A DNA stretch of 64,000 nt from Carya illinoinensis (GCF_018687715.1 NC_056760.1:42292501-42356500); one strand, 5' to 3'; positions 32,506 to 45,885 are shown, counted from the stretch's first letter. Notes: generated by a model from the letters alone, not told the origin. Made by a program: numbers and translations.

Positions 32506-35500
32506 ATGGCAGATCCAAGTGAGATCACCATGGAAGTCCAGGAGACAAGAAAGAGCAAGAGGTCGAAGGACTCAAGCTCATCTATGGAGTCTCGTCTCGA
32601 TGGGATCGAGAGGGCCATGGCCAAGATATTGGCCAAGATCGAAGAATGGGATCAGTCTCACAGGGAGGTGAGCACCCTCGACAACACGGTGACCAGGATG
32701 GAGGTGGCGGTAGCGGATGTCAGGGACCGACTTGACATCGTGGAGCAAGGTTTGGAGGAGCTAGGATTGGAGGGACAATCCGAATAGCTCAAGGAGTCCA
32801 TTCTAAGCACCATCCACCCTACCATTGAAGCACAACGTGTTGAGAACGTTGCTTTCCAAGACTGGGTCTTGGGGGAGCTAACAAAACTTCAAGGACAAAT
32901 GGAGGAATACCGCGTCGGTCTGGAGGAGACCAAGGCGGATTGGGCTATATGCAAGCGTGCAGTGGCCAATGGGGGCGTCGTCGGAGCTGGGATGATGGCG
33001 ACACCAAGGGTGGATACCCCCAAACCAAAAGAGTTCGATGGCAAGCGGGATGCCAAAGAACTTGACAACTACATGTGGCACATGGAGCGCTACTTTGAAG
33101 CTTTGAACATGCAAGACGAGCGTGTCAAGGTACGTACTGCTTCCCTCTATCTTACTAATCTTGCTGGTACTTGGTGGCGTCGTAAGCATAGTGAGATAGA
33201 GAAGGGTACTTGCTCCATTGATTCTTGGGAAGAGTTCAAGCGTGAACTCAAGAGGCAAGTCTATCCCGAGAATGTGGCTATTCATGCGCGGAAGAGAATG
33301 AAGGAGTTGAAGCACACTTCTTCTATCCGCAACTATGTTGAAGAATTTTCTGCCCTCATGCTTCAAATTACAAACATGAGTGAAGAAGATCTCCTCTTCA
33401 ACTTCACCGATGGTCTCAAGTCTTGGGTGGCTCAAGAACTCAAGCGTCGTGGAGTCAATGACATCTCCACCGCCCTGACCGTGGCGGAAACCTTAGAAGA
33501 ATTTGAGTATCATAAGAGTGACAACTCTTCAAAGCCCAAGTCTTCGAAGGATAATCACACTAAGGGTGGGGGAGCGAAGGGGTTCAAGCCGCCACAATAT
33601 AAAGATCGAGGTGACAAGCCTTCAACATCAAAGGAGGGCAAGAAGGACTACTCGAATGACAAGAAGCCAAAGGATGCTTGCTTCCTTTGTAACGGACCAC
33701 ATTGGGCTAGAGATTGTCTCAAGAGGAAGGCCCTCAACGCTATGTTGGAGGAAAAGGAAGTTCAAGAGAAGTCGCACCTGGGGTGTCTACAACTTCTCAA
33801 CTCCCTAAAGGCAAGTACAAAGCCAACCACCAAGGATGGGTCTTTGATGTTTGTAGAAGTGTTCGTCAATGGAAAGAAGAGTCACGCCATGGTCGACTCA
33901 GGAGCTTCTCATAACTTCATTAAGAAGGAAGAGGCCACACGGCTAGGGATTCCTCTTAAGAAGGGTCAAGGATGGCTGAAGACTGTGAATTCTGAAGCCA
34001 AACCCCTTGATGGCGTAGCTCACGGGGTGGATCTACAACTTGGCACATGGAAAGGAACGGTGGATTTCTCGGTCGCTCCTATGGATGATTTCGACATCGT
34101 GTTGGGGATGGAATTCCTGAGACAGTTCAATGTAGTGTCTCTTCCCCACTATAACTCGGTATGCATCTTGGAAGGGGGTCCATGCATGATACCCACCGTG
34201 TCCAAGCCAAACACCACCCAACTTCTATCCGCCATGCAATTCAAGAAAGGATGGAAGAAGGGAGAGGTGTCTTACTTGGCCTCCATGGAGGAGGATGAAG
34301 TGAAGATTTCCTCCCCTCCACCCAAGGAGATCCAAAAGGTCCTCAGGGACTATGAGGACGTAATGCCGCCAGAGTTGCCCAAGCAACTACCACCTAGGAG
34401 AGAGGTGGATCATCAGATCGAGATGGAACCCGGCGCTAAACCACCCGCCAAAGCCCCTTATCGCATGTCGCCTCCAGAGCTTGAAGAACTAAGGAGGCAA
34501 CTTAAGGAGCTACTTGATGCCGGATTCATCCAACCCTCCAAGGCACCATACGGGGCACCCGTGTTGTTTCAAAGGAAGTATGATGGGTCTTTGCGGCTGT
34601 GCATTGACTATCGGGCTCTAAACAAGGTAACCATCAAAAACAAATACCCTATTCCTTTGATTGCTGATTTATTTGATCAACTAGGCCATGCAAAGTACTT
34701 CTCCAAGCTTGATCTAAGATCGGGATATTATCAAGTAAGGATTGCGGAAGGAGACGAAGCCAAAACAACTTGTGTAACTCGCTATGGGGCATACGAGTTC
34801 TTAGTGATGCCCTTTGGCCTCACAAATGCTCCAGCTACCTTCTGCACGCTCATGAACAAAATATTCCATCCCTATCTTGATCAGTTTGTGGTAGTCTATC
34901 TAGATGATATTGTCATCTATAGTTCTACCCTTGAAGAACATGTGGAGCATCTAAGGGTTGTTTTCCGTGTCTTAAGGGAAAACCAACTCTATGTCAAGAA
35001 GGAGAAGTGCTCATTCGCTCTAAACGAAGTCCATTTCCTTGGCCACAAAATCCAAGGTGGAAAACTCAGCATGAAGGAGGGAAAAATTGAGGCAATCAAG
35101 AAGTGGGAGCCTCCCACTAAGGTTACCGAGCTCCGATCCTTCCTTGGGCTTGTCAACTATTACAGGAGATTTATAAAGGGATACTCCACAAGAGCATCCC
35201 CCCTCACTGACTTGCTCAAGAAGAACAGGGCCTGGGAGTGGTCTTCAAGGTGTCAGGAAGCCTTTAACGATCTGAAGACAGCCATCACGGAGAAACCGGT
35301 CATGGCCTTACCAGATTGTACCAAGCCTTTTGAAGTGCAATCAGATGCATCAGATTTTGCCATAGGGGGAGTTCTCATGCAAGAGGGACATCCCATTGCA
35401 TATGAAAGTCGCAAACTCAATGAGACTGAAAGGAGATACACCGTGCAAGAAAAGGAGATGACGGCCATCATCCATTGCCTCAGAGTTTGGCGACACTATC

Positions 35501-37206
35501 TGCTTGGCTCCCATTTTGTGGTCAAGACAGACAATATGGCCACTAGTTACTTCCAAAGTCAGAAGAAACTAAGCCCAAAGCAAACTAGGTGGCAAGACTT
35601 CTTGGCAGAATTTGACTTCGTCTTGGAGTACAAACCGGGCAAGGCCAACCTCGTTGCGGATGCACTAAGCAGAAAATGTGAACTTTCTGCTATCACTCAA
35701 GCTCAAGGGGAGCTACTTGAGGTAATCCGTGAAGGTATGGAGCATGATCTCTTAGCCAAGAACTTGGTGAACATGGCTAAGGAAGGGAAAACCAAGAGAT
35801 TCTGGGTAGAGGACGGTCTTCTCTACACCCTCAGGCGGAGAATCTATGTTCCAAAGTGGGGAAACTTACGTAGGAACCTTATCAAGGAATGCCATGATTC
35901 CTTGTGGGCTGGACACCCGGGCCAACGACGTACTCGAGCTTTGCTGGAAGCTTCATACTATTGGCCTCAACTGAGAGACGAGGTGGAGCTCTTCGTGAAG
36001 ACTTGTCTTGTGTGTCAACAAGATAAGGTGGAGAATCAGAGTCCTGCAGGATTGCTAGAGCCACTACCCATTCCTTCTCACCCATGGGAAAGTGTGAGCA
36101 TGGATTTTATAGTGGCTCTACCTAAATCCAAGGGTTGCGGTACCCTCATTGTGGTGGTAGATCGATTCTCCAAGTATGCCACCTTCATCGCGGCTCCTAA
36201 AGATTGCTCAGCTGAAGAAATTGCAAAATTATTCTTCAAGCATGTGGTGAAGTATTGGGGCTTACCACGGAGCATCATCAGTGATCGAGACCCTCGCTTC
36301 ACAGGAAAGTTCTGGTCAGGACTATTCAAGCTTATGGGGTCTGCCCTACATTTCTCTACCAGCTTTCACCCTCAGACAGATGGGCAAACTAAAAGGGTGA
36401 ATGCCTTGTTAGAGTTATACTTGAGGCACTTTGTAAGTGCCAACCAATCCGATTGGGCCAAGTTATTGGATGTCGCTCAATTCTCCTACAATTTACAAAG
36501 GAGCGAGTCCACAAACAAGAGCCCATTTGAGATTGTAATGGGACAGCAGCCACTTACTCCCCAGTCATTGGAGACAAGCTACGCGGGGAATTGTCCGACA
36601 GCCTTCAAGGTTGCTAGGTCTTGGAACGAACAATTGGATGTGACCCGTTCCTACTTAGACAAAGCAACTAAGAAGATGAAGAAGTGGGCTGATCAGAAGA
36701 GAAGGCACGCTGAATATCGTATAGGCGACTTGGTGTTAGTAAAGATCTTGTCGAGCCAACACAAGTTCACAAGAAAGCTACACAAGGGGCTTGTACGACG
36801 TTATGAGGGACCATTCCCCATCATCAAGAAAATAGGGAAGGTCTCCTACAAGCTGGACTTACCCTCCAAGTTCAAACTTCATCCAGTATTCCATGTCAGC
36901 TGCTTGAATCCTTACCATGGCGATGAAGAGGAGCCAACACGAGGAGAGTCCAAGCGTGCACCATTGGGCATAACTACCACTTTCGACAAAGAAGTAGAAG
37001 AAATCTTGGCGGATCGTGTCATCAGGCGAAAGAGTCATATGCCACGCCAAGAATACTTGATCAAGTGGAAGGGATTGTCCGAAAGTGAGACAACTTGGGA
37101 ACCAAAGGAGTCGTTGTGGCAATTTGAAGATCACATCCGAAGGTTCCATGAGGACACCGCGTCGAGGACGTCGCGAAGCTTGGTGGGGGAGAATGTCACC
37201 ACCTAG
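32506..37206 (+). pseudogene. Chromovirus gag-pol polyprotein with one amber stop and a mutated integrase
   Basis: The first ATG after the primer site (MADPSEITMEVQ) opens gag, but a TAG at 32785-32787 interrupts it; the same frame then stays open to 37206. Numbering from codon 32869: gag core about 50-215 ([10 protein letters not shown]), zinc knuckle [13 protein letters not shown], protease [11 protein letters not shown] with YLDDIVIYS, RNase [10 protein letters not shown], integrase zinc region ([15 protein letters not shown]) and core ([17 protein letters not shown]), and a C-terminal chromodomain ([17 protein letters not shown]) that marks the chromovirus branch. At residue 1175 the GQTE position of integrase reads GQTK, so the catalytic glutamate is replaced by lysine. 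The stop codon lies 11-13 bp inside the 3' LTR, so the last codons come from the LTR. Confidence 0.9.
37179..37193 (+). other. Polypurine tract of the chromovirus
   Basis: Purine-rich GGTGGGGGAGAA directly precedes the 3' LTR and is also part of the coding frame. Confidence 0.75.
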
Positions 37207-37626
37207 GATTTTTTAGAGAATTTCCTAACCTTCTAGAAGCCTCCAAGTCTTTTGTAATCTTGTGGAATTGTGTAGAGTCATCTAGAAGGGGCAATATAGA
37301 CAATTTAGAGTAGTGTTCTAGAAAGGGCGTTATAGACAATTCTAGAGTAGGAATCTAGAAAGTTCTTTACCCTTGGATTGATGACAAGTGTCACAATCCT
37401 AACCATTCTTTGTACCAAGAGTTCCCTATAAATAGAGGGGCTCTCATTTGTGTAAATCACCAAGCAATAAGAGAAACAAGTTCTCTAAAGCATCTCTCTC
37501 TATCTTCTCTCTCTAGTTTGTTCTCTATTGTCTTGAGTCTTTTAGAAGGCTTACTTAGGAGCTTTGTGGGAGAGAAAGCCTCCTAAGGCCGCACGGGTCG
37601 AGTGAAGAAATTCTAAGTCCGTGACA
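37194..37626 (+). repeat. 3' LTR of the chromovirus
   Basis: 433 bp, the same length as the 5' LTR, with eight transitions between them and no indels by eye. Confidence 0.92.
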
Positions 37627-37984
37627 CTTAGCTAACACACTCTTTTCTTTTTGTCGTTTCAGGTCCAAGACACTTTTCCAACGTGGTGCTTGGGGGCATT
37701 GATGCGCTCAATTTTTCTCTCTTTAGAAGAAAGCATTTTAGAAGACTCAGTTTTTGATCGGTAAAGAGAACGCGTATATTTTAAACATTTTAGAGGAGGA
37801 AAAATCTAGTTATAAGTATATTTGTATATTAATATACACTAATTTAATGTGATTAGTTAAAAAATAGATTTTTTTAAAAATAATATTAATTTAAATTTTA
37901 AATATAAAAAAATCAATATTGATACATAAATTAATATGTAACTTTTTTAACATAACAAAATTCTTAAATATAAATACTTTAAAA

Positions 37985-38340
37985 TTAACTAATTGAGAAT
38001 ATTCAATTTCTACCAATCAACTAATTGAGACACTTTTTTTCAAGAGCGGTCCTACCGAAAGAGATGTAGGAAGACTTGTAAAGCAAAGTAGGGAAGATTT
38101 TGAGAGGACTCATTAAAATCAACCCAATCGTAAACCACACGGTCAATCAGACAACATTCATTAACTATACTCTCCGTGGCTCACAGTTCAACTATCATCA
38201 TTGCTCCAATTTGAGTAAATGCTCTTCCAGTGGCCAGCTATTAGTCATTACCTTTATATTAGTCATCACGTACCTAACGGGCAAAAGTAAATGCTCTTCC
38301 AGTGGCCAGCTAGCTAGATGACTGAGACTATATACAATTT
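37985..38340 (+). promoter_or_regulatory. Orphan RLP upstream module, copy 2
   Basis: It carries the same order as the segment before each RLP gene (GAGAGGACTCATTAAAATCA, CACACGGTCAATCAGAC, CTCCGTGGCTCACAGTTC). It then continues into a repeated AAATGCTCTTCCAGTGGCC unit instead of a receptor gene. No RLP frame follows for more than 4 kb. The stretch 37631-37984 is AT-rich with no gene. Confidence 0.6.
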
Positions 38341-38576
38341 TCTTTGGCAAAAATAAATCACTCTCAGATCAAGACAGCTTATATTAATTGTCTATATAAT
38401 TGTAGACTTCTCTTCTGATGCAAACTTATCTTATAATAGAATGCTATGTCAATTGAATTTGAGATGATTCAATTTTTTTTTCTTTATTTGTTTTCAATTG
38501 AATGGGAGAGTTTGATTTGTAGACTAGCTAGTGTGGATGAATTTATTTATTTATAGAAGTAATTACATAATCTCAT

Positions 38577-39230
38577 AGATGATTCACTAAACTAAAGCAA
38601 AACGTTATAAAGTTATGTATGCATGGGCTCTTGGGACAATGGCGTGGTTATTGAGGCTAGAACCGGAAAGCTTTCAACTTTTTGTCGTCCACGAAGAGAT
38701 GTAGGAAGACTTCTAAAGCAAAGGAAAGCAAAGTATGGAAGACTTTGAGAAGACTTGTTAAACTAAAGCAAAGTAGCAAATCGTTACTCATCGTTGTATT
38801 AAGCAATTCATTTATTTACTTTGTGTTTACTTTATTAAATAATTGCATGCATGATTGATATCTAACCAATTTATTCAAGTGAATTGAAAGATATTTCCGT
38901 GTATATATAGGAGTACTTGGATAATTTCATAGATGATTCACTAAGCTAAAGCAAAATGTTATAAACTAATATATGCATGGGCTCTTGGGACAATGGCGTG
39001 GTTGTTGAGGCTAGAACCGAAAAGCCCTCAACTTTTTGTGTTGCAACAAGAGTTGGAGGAAGAATTTTAAAGCAAAGGAAAGCAACGCATTAATATTTTT
39101 TTAGGTTAGAATGGAAATGCATTCACATTTTCTGTGTTCACTAACAAACTTTGAGAAGACTCTTTAAACTATGCAAATTAGCAAACGGTAATTGCGCTTG
39201 GTTTTGTTCGATAAATCAACCATATCACCA
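38577..39230 (+). repeat. Two tandem ~354-bp units (block B)
   Basis: Units start AGATGATTCACTAA at 38577 and 38931. They match units 3 and 4 of block A (6833 and 7187), so block B starts inside the array or lost two units. Confidence 0.85.
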
Positions 39231-39834
39231 ACCACACGGTCAATCAGACAGCATTTATGCTCTCTTTAGATAATATTAAAAAATAATATTTTAATAATAT
39301 TTTATTCAAATTTAATCTAAAATCATCTCATCTCATATCACTATCCAAGCCGCAACTAATAATATTAAACTTTTTGGTAACGACTTGTTTTTGTTCAATA
39401 AATCAACTAAATCATAAACCAGATAGCATTCATTACGAATTAAAATTGTCAGTAGATGAGCTCATGAGCTTTTCCAGGAAGAGTAGTTAGTAGATTTCGT
39501 TGAAATTAAAATTACATTTTCAATTATCAGTTTATTATATTCTAACTTTTCCTGTCAAAAGTAATTTTAAGACTTTTCTTTTGCTTGTGAAATTGAAAAT
39601 CCGGTCAATATATAGTTGGAAACTTTTCGCTTTTCTGTTGCTTTAATTTCTTCCACAAGTTTGAGACAATGACTTGAGCAAGTACGACGGTTATTGAGAA
39701 ATGAGTAATTATTATTAGGCACTATTCTCATGGTATGGATACGTAATACTCCTATCCCATCCTAGAATGCTATATATGTTAATTAAAATTGAAATTTATA
39801 TAAACAATTTTAATTATATGACATATTGCTATAT

Positions 39835-40395
39835 TATTTCACCTCATCTCATCTTATCTCATCTCATTATTACAACTTTTTTAAATTTCTACATAAACTA
39901 TAATAAATAATTTAACTTTTTCAAATCTCAATTCAACTTTTTCAAATCTCAAAATAATAATAAAAATATTTTATTTAACTTTTATTTTTCATCTAAAACC
40001 ATCTCATCTCATTTCCTAATCCAAGCCGGGCCGTGTTGGATTGTTTGGATGTTGAGATGGTTTCATTTCATCTCATCTCATCTCATGTATAACATCACAA
40101 CATTCAAATATGACTTAAACATAAATATTTTTTAATTAATCATTATAATTTTTTTTAATTAGTCATTACAATTTTTTCAAATTTTAAAATAAAATGTAAA
40201 AAATAATTCTCACTTTTTCAAATTCAAAAACAAATATATTATTACAAAATTATATTATAATAATATTTTTACTTTATAATATTTTTATTTATCTTTTTCT
40301 CATTTATTTTCTAAAACACAATAAAATATCATAATTTAAACTATTTTACTACTATTTACAAATTTTTCATTTCATCTTATTTTTCAAAGATGTCC
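39835..40395. repeat. Paired MITE-like elements, block B copy
   Basis: Counterparts of 8100-8297 and 8300-8665, with the CCTAATCCAAGCCGGGCC junction preserved. The surrounding stretch 39231-41340 is gene-free AT-rich DNA matching block A. Confidence 0.5.
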
Positions 40396-41357
40396 TAAAA
40401 AATTTGAAAAATTATAGAGTTACTAGGAGTTGGGTCCCGATATATTTTTTTTCATAGTGATTAAAATGTGTTTTTAATGAGATTATTAAAAAATAAATGT
40501 TTAAAAATATGAAAAAAAAAATCTAGGAAAAATAAAGATTTGATCTTCTCAAGACCTGTCCTTGGGCTACCCACTACTCAAGAAATTTTTACAAGACTAG
40601 TTTAAAGAAAATAGGAAAAGAAAAAGCAAAAAAGTGAACGATAATCACGTTTGGCGTAAATGACCTGGCGGGTTCTCAATGAAATGCGTGCGGTTGGGTT
40701 TATGTGCCGCTTCAGCAGTGTATTCAGATCAGATAAATTTAGATAAAAGGAATAAATATATAAGATTAAAAAAATTTTAAAATGTTTATTATATAAAAAT
40801 TGATAGTTATAGTTATAGTCATGAGTGTAAAAGTGATGTACAACTATTTTTAAAAAGTGAATAAATGTATATAAATTTTTTTTAATAATAAATCTCACTC
40901 TTTTTTAAAACGACTGCATGATACTTGGACACTACACGACTGTATGTAATATTACTCTTATTATATTTGTGTAAAAATTTAAAAAAATTATCATAATAAG
41001 ATAAAATAAAATATTTTTTATATCCAAACGAGACCTTAATATTTTGCAAAACAAAATATTCATATAATATGGTACGTAGTTTTCTTCCGTTGCTTTCTTC
41101 CACAAGTTTGAGACCATGACTTGAGTAAGTACGAGGGGTACTATTGAGAACTAAGTAATTATTATTAGGCACTATTCTCATAATAATGGATACACGATAC
41201 TCATATCCTATCATGGAATGCAATTTTAATTATATAACATATTGCAATAGGATTAGAGTACCATATCATCTGGACTGATTGGGATATGTAAATTTGAGAT
41301 GATTCAATTTTTTTTCTTTATTTGTTTTCAATGGAATGGGAGAGTTTGATTTGTAGA

Positions 41358-41700
41358 CTAATTGAGAATATTCAATTCCTACCAATCAACTAATTGAGAC
41401 ACTTTTTTTTCAAGAGCGGTCCTACCGAAAGAGATGTAGGAAGACTTCTAAAGTAAAGTAGGGAAGACTTTGAGAGGACTCATTAAAATCATCCCAATCG
41501 TAAACCACACGGTCAGTCTGACAACATTCACTAATTATACTCTCCGTGGCTCACAGTTCAACTATCATCATTGCTCCAATTTGAGTAAATGCTCTTCCAG
41601 TGGCCAGCTATTAGTCATCACCTTTATATTAGTCATCACGTACCTAACGGGCAAAAGTAAATGCTCTTCCGGTGGCTAGATGACTGAGACTATATACAAT
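41358..41700 (+). promoter_or_regulatory. Orphan RLP upstream module, copy 3
   Basis: Almost the same as copy 2, including the repeated AAATGCTCTTCC unit. It interrupts block B relative to block A: the flank TTGATTTGTAGACTA before it (41347) recurs after it (41876), as expected of a tandem duplication of about 530 bp. Confidence 0.6.
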
Positions 41701-42389
41701 TTTCTTTAGCAGAAATAATTCACTCTCAGATCAAGACAGCTTATATTAATTGTCTATATAATTGTAGACTTCTCTTCTTGTGCAAACTTATCTTATAATA
41801 GAATGCTATGTCAATTAAATTTGAGATGATTCAATTTTTTTTTCTTTATTTGTTTTCAATGGAATGGGAGAGTTTGATTTGTAGACTAGCTAGTGCATGT
41901 GGATGAATTTATTTATTTTTAATTTATTTTAATATTTAAAATTTATAGACTAGTGTGGATGAATTTATGGTATCATCCAAAGGAAATGTGATATGTCAAC
42001 TCTCAATATTTGCTTTATGGTATCATCCAGGTTCTATTGAAGTTTTTTCCCTAATATTTGCACTGATCTGCGTAATGTCAAATTTATATTAACCGAAATA
42101 TTTGCTTTTATTTCCTTTCTTTCTTTTATTCCCAAATTTTATTTGTTATATCACGTTGAATCACTAAATGGACCAAAATTTTAAGCTTGTAATGGAATGT
42201 GGTGATTTCAAGAATTTGATTTAATCACAAAAAGATTATATAAAAGCAAATCTATAAATTAATATGATTTTATGTAATTTGTTAGATTTATTTTATAATA
42301 TGTTAACTTGTAGATATATTTTTTATATAATCTTATTTCTCATATTGAAATGATTTTGTATATCAGCAGCCAAAAACGATAGCCACTCA

Positions 42390-42640
42390 ATGAGAATATT
42401 CAATTCCTACCAATCAACTAATTGAGACACTTTTTTTCAAGAGCGGTCCTACCGAAAGAGATGTAGAAAGACTTCTAAAGCAAAGTAGGGAAGATTTTGA
42501 GAGGACTCATTAAAATCAACCCAATCGTAAACCACACGGTCAATCAGACAATATTCACTAATTATACTCTCCGTGGCTCACAGTTCAACTGTCATCATTG
42601 TTCCAATTTGAGCAAAATGTTTGCTGCTTAATCATCTTCT
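42390..42640 (+). promoter_or_regulatory. RLP upstream module, copy 4
   Basis: It lies directly before the block B RLP start and matches copy 1 through GAGCAAAATGTTTGCTGC. The stretch 41701-42389 is AT-rich and gene-free. Confidence 0.55.
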
Positions 42641-42714
42641 ACCTCCCAGTCTCCACTTTCATTAGAATCTTCAATTCCTTCTTCTCAATTGTCTCTCGTT
42701 ACAACTAACTTCTA

Positions 42715-45700
42715 ATGGGAGTTCCACTCTTTTCATGGCTTTTCTTCATGATGACATTGCATTCACTAATTTTACCTTGTTTCTGTATGTCTATGGCTTT
42801 TGGCCAGTGTCTCGGCGATCAACAATCCTTGTTACTCCAATTGAAGAACGATCTTGTATTCTATGAATCCTTGTCGACAAAACTGGTGCATTGGAATAAA
42901 AATACTAATTGTTGTTTGTGGGAAGGTGTAACCTGCAGTGAGGGACGTGTTATTGGTCTCGACTTGAGCAGCGAAGGAATCTACAATGGACTGAACGATT
43001 CAAGCAGCCTCTTCGGTCTTCAATACCTGCAGAACCTCAGTTTGGCAAATAACCACTTCAAGGATCTGTCGAAGGAGTTTCCTTCTGAGCTCGACAGGCT
43101 GACGAATTTGATTTGTTTGAACCTATCAAATGCTGGCTTTGCAGGGCAGATTCCAATTGCGATTTCGCGCTTGACAAGGTTGGTCGTTCTTGATTTATCT
43201 GTGCATTTTCCAAGTCTGTTTGACTATGACCAGCCATTCTATGAACTTCCATCGATAAAACTTGAGAATCCAAATCTTAAGATGCTCGTTCAGAACCTTT
43301 CTGAGCTTATAGAAATTCATCTTGATGGCGTTAACATATCAGCACCAGGGAACGAGTGGTGCGAAGCCTTGTCTTCTTCACTGCCAAATCTGAGAGTGTT
43401 GAGCTTGTCAAATTGTTATCTTTCAGGCCCTCTTGATCCATCCTTAATTAATCTTCAGGCTCTTGTGAGTATAAATCTCGCACATAACAACCTCAATACT
43501 TCAATTCCAGAGTTCCTGGGAGATTTCAAAAGCTTGAGGTACTTGTTTCTTGGTGATTGTTCATTGTACGGCACATTTTCGAAAAAGATCTTCCAGTTAC
43601 CAATGCTTGAGATTCTTAAATTGTCCCTAAATGATCTACTGGGAGATTCATTGCTAGATTCTTTTGGTAAGCTTACAATGTTATCCACAATAGATCTTAG
43701 CGGATGTGATTTCAGTGGATCGATCCCAAAGTCAATGGCAAGCCTCACTCAGTTAGTTTATTTGGACCTCTCAAACAACCATTTCAGCGGACCAATCCCA
43801 AAGTCAAGGGCAAGCCTCACTCAGTTAGTTTATTTGGACCTCTCACACAACCATTTCAGTGGACCAATTCCATCGTTCAACATGGCCAAGAATTTGAAGG
43901 AAATACATCTTTATAATAATGATCTTACTGGCCATATTACTTCCACTGACTGGGCAATGTTTCAGAATCTAGAATATCTCGACTTGGAGAACAACTTCCT
44001 TACGGGCATTATTCCGGTTTCTCTGTTTTCCCTTCCATTACTTCGGAGATTAGCACTTTCAAACAATAGTTTTTCTGGTCAACTCAATGAATTTTCTAAT
44101 GTTTCTTCTGACCAACTGATGCAAGTTTATTTGGATAGTAACAACTTGGAAGGGCCAATTCCTATGTCTCTCTTTGAACTTCGAGGTCTTGAGACCCTTT
44201 CACTTGCTTCAAACAACTTTAGTGGTTCCTTGCAACTTGTTGATATGATTCGACAATTGAATTCTCCCAAAAATCTTGATCTTCCGAGTAAGTTAAAAAA
44301 GTTTCCTGATTTCTTGAGAAACCAATCTAAGTTACTCGACCTAGATCTTTCAGACAACCAAATTCACGGAGAGATACCCAGCTGGATTTAGATTCCTACT
44401 CTTTACTCCTTAGATCTCTCTCATAACTGCTTTGTAACTCTACAAGGACCTTTAATCAATGCTTCTGGGATAGACGTTCTGTACCTTCAGTCTAACCAGC
44501 TCCAGGGGCCATTGCCAGTTTTCATAGTAAATGCCTCTGTTTTGGATTTTTCGAGGAATAATTTCAGCTCTATACCAACTAACATTGGTAACATCCTTAG
44601 AGATATTATTTTCTTGTCTCTTTCAAGCAATAAACTCAATGGAAGTATCCCTGCATCAATATGTAATATCTTAGAACTCCAAGTTCTAGATATGTCGAAC
44701 AATTCCTTGAGTGGAACTTTCCCCCACTGCTTGTTTGAGATGGTAAATTTTCGGCCACTAGCGGTGCTGAACCTAGAGGGCAACAATCTCAGGGGAAAAA
44801 TTTCTGATACATTTCCAGGCAATTGTAGCCTACATACCTTAACTCTTAATGGAAACCAACTTGAAGGAGGGCTACCAAAATCTCTGGATAATTGCAAATC
44901 CTTGCAAGTTTTAGACCTTGGGAATAACCACATCCAAGATATCTTTCCATGTTACTTGAAGAACATATCCAGCTTGCGTGTTCTCGTTTTAAGATCGAAC
45001 AAATTCTACGGGTCCATTGGTTGTCCAAGCCATAATGCAACGTGGCCAATGCTACAAATTATAGACTTGGCTTTGAACAATTTTAGTGGCAACCTTCCGA
45101 GTAACTCCTTGGCCGGATGGAAGGCAATGACAATTGATGAAATTGGGGCCCAGTTAGAGCCTGGGCACCTGGGATTTCAAGGGGATTATCAAGAGTATTA
45201 TCAAGATACGGTTACAATTACCATGAAAGGTCGAGAGCTGGAGCTAGAGAAGATCCTAACTATCTTTACCTCCATTGACTTTTCGTGCAACAATTTCGAT
45301 GGGCATATACCTGAAGAACTGGGAGGACTCAAATACCTACATATTCTCAATTTGTCACATAATGCATTCACCGGCCAAATTCCATCAACTCTGGCAAAAT
45401 TGAGTAATCTCGAGTCATTAGACCTATCTGGTAATGAGCTCACAGGAGAGATTCCTCAACAACTTGCAGATGGTCTTATTTTCCTCTCTGTCATCAACCT
45501 TTCATTCAATCAACTGGTGGGAAGGATTCCACGGATCAAGCAATTTGCTACATTTTCGGAAACATCCTATGAAGGGAATAAAGGATTATGTGGCTTTCCA
45601 TTGAAAGAAAATTGCAGTGGTGATGGAGTGCCTCCAATATTTGAAGAAACTCATTCCAACTCAGGGATTGTGGTTGATTGGAACTACCTGAGTGCTGAAT

Positions 45701-45885
45701 TGGGTTTTGTTTTTGGTTTTGGGATTGTCATTATGCCATTGATGTTTTGGAAGAGGTGGAGGTTTTGGTATTCTAAAAAGATTGATGACATTCTTTTTAA
45801 GATCTTTCCCAAGCTGTATCTTGGAAAAGAATACCGTCGCAAGCCAATGCACAGAAATCAAGCTGGGAGGAGACATCAAGGATAG
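42715..45885 (+). pseudogene. LRR receptor-like protein, block B copy, with one nonsense codon
   Basis: Closely similar to the intact gene at 10223: same signal peptide, N-cap (CCLWEGVTC), LRRs, island, cap, membrane helix (LGFVFGFGIVIMPLMFW) and basic tail. A TAG at 44389-44391 replaces the tryptophan codon present in the sister gene (SWIW), and the same frame is open on both sides; no other stop is present. Translation from 42715 would stop after 558 aa, giving signal peptide plus LRRs without the membrane anchor. A 24-aa LRR unit present in the sister (around FPSDGSLRTLLLS) is deleted in frame near residue 310. I call it a pseudogene; a secreted truncated product cannot be excluded. Confidence 0.88.

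Larger units (their letters stand above)
32046..37626 (+). mobile_element. Near-complete Ty3 chromovirus retrotransposon
   Basis: A 5.58-kb element with two 433-bp LTRs, an iMet primer site, one gag-pol frame and a polypurine tract. CTTA flanks it on both sides (32042-32045 and 37627-37630); a 5-bp duplication with one base lost is also possible. By eye the LTRs differ at eight positions, all transitions, so the insertion is fairly recent. Confidence 0.92.

Noticed and set aside
38100..38321. Small frame (RGLIKINPIVNHTV...) repeated at 9907-10143 and 41470-41679, possible uORF
   Set aside because: It begins at TTG or sits in a longer non-ATG frame, and its conservation is explained by recent duplication of the promoter module.
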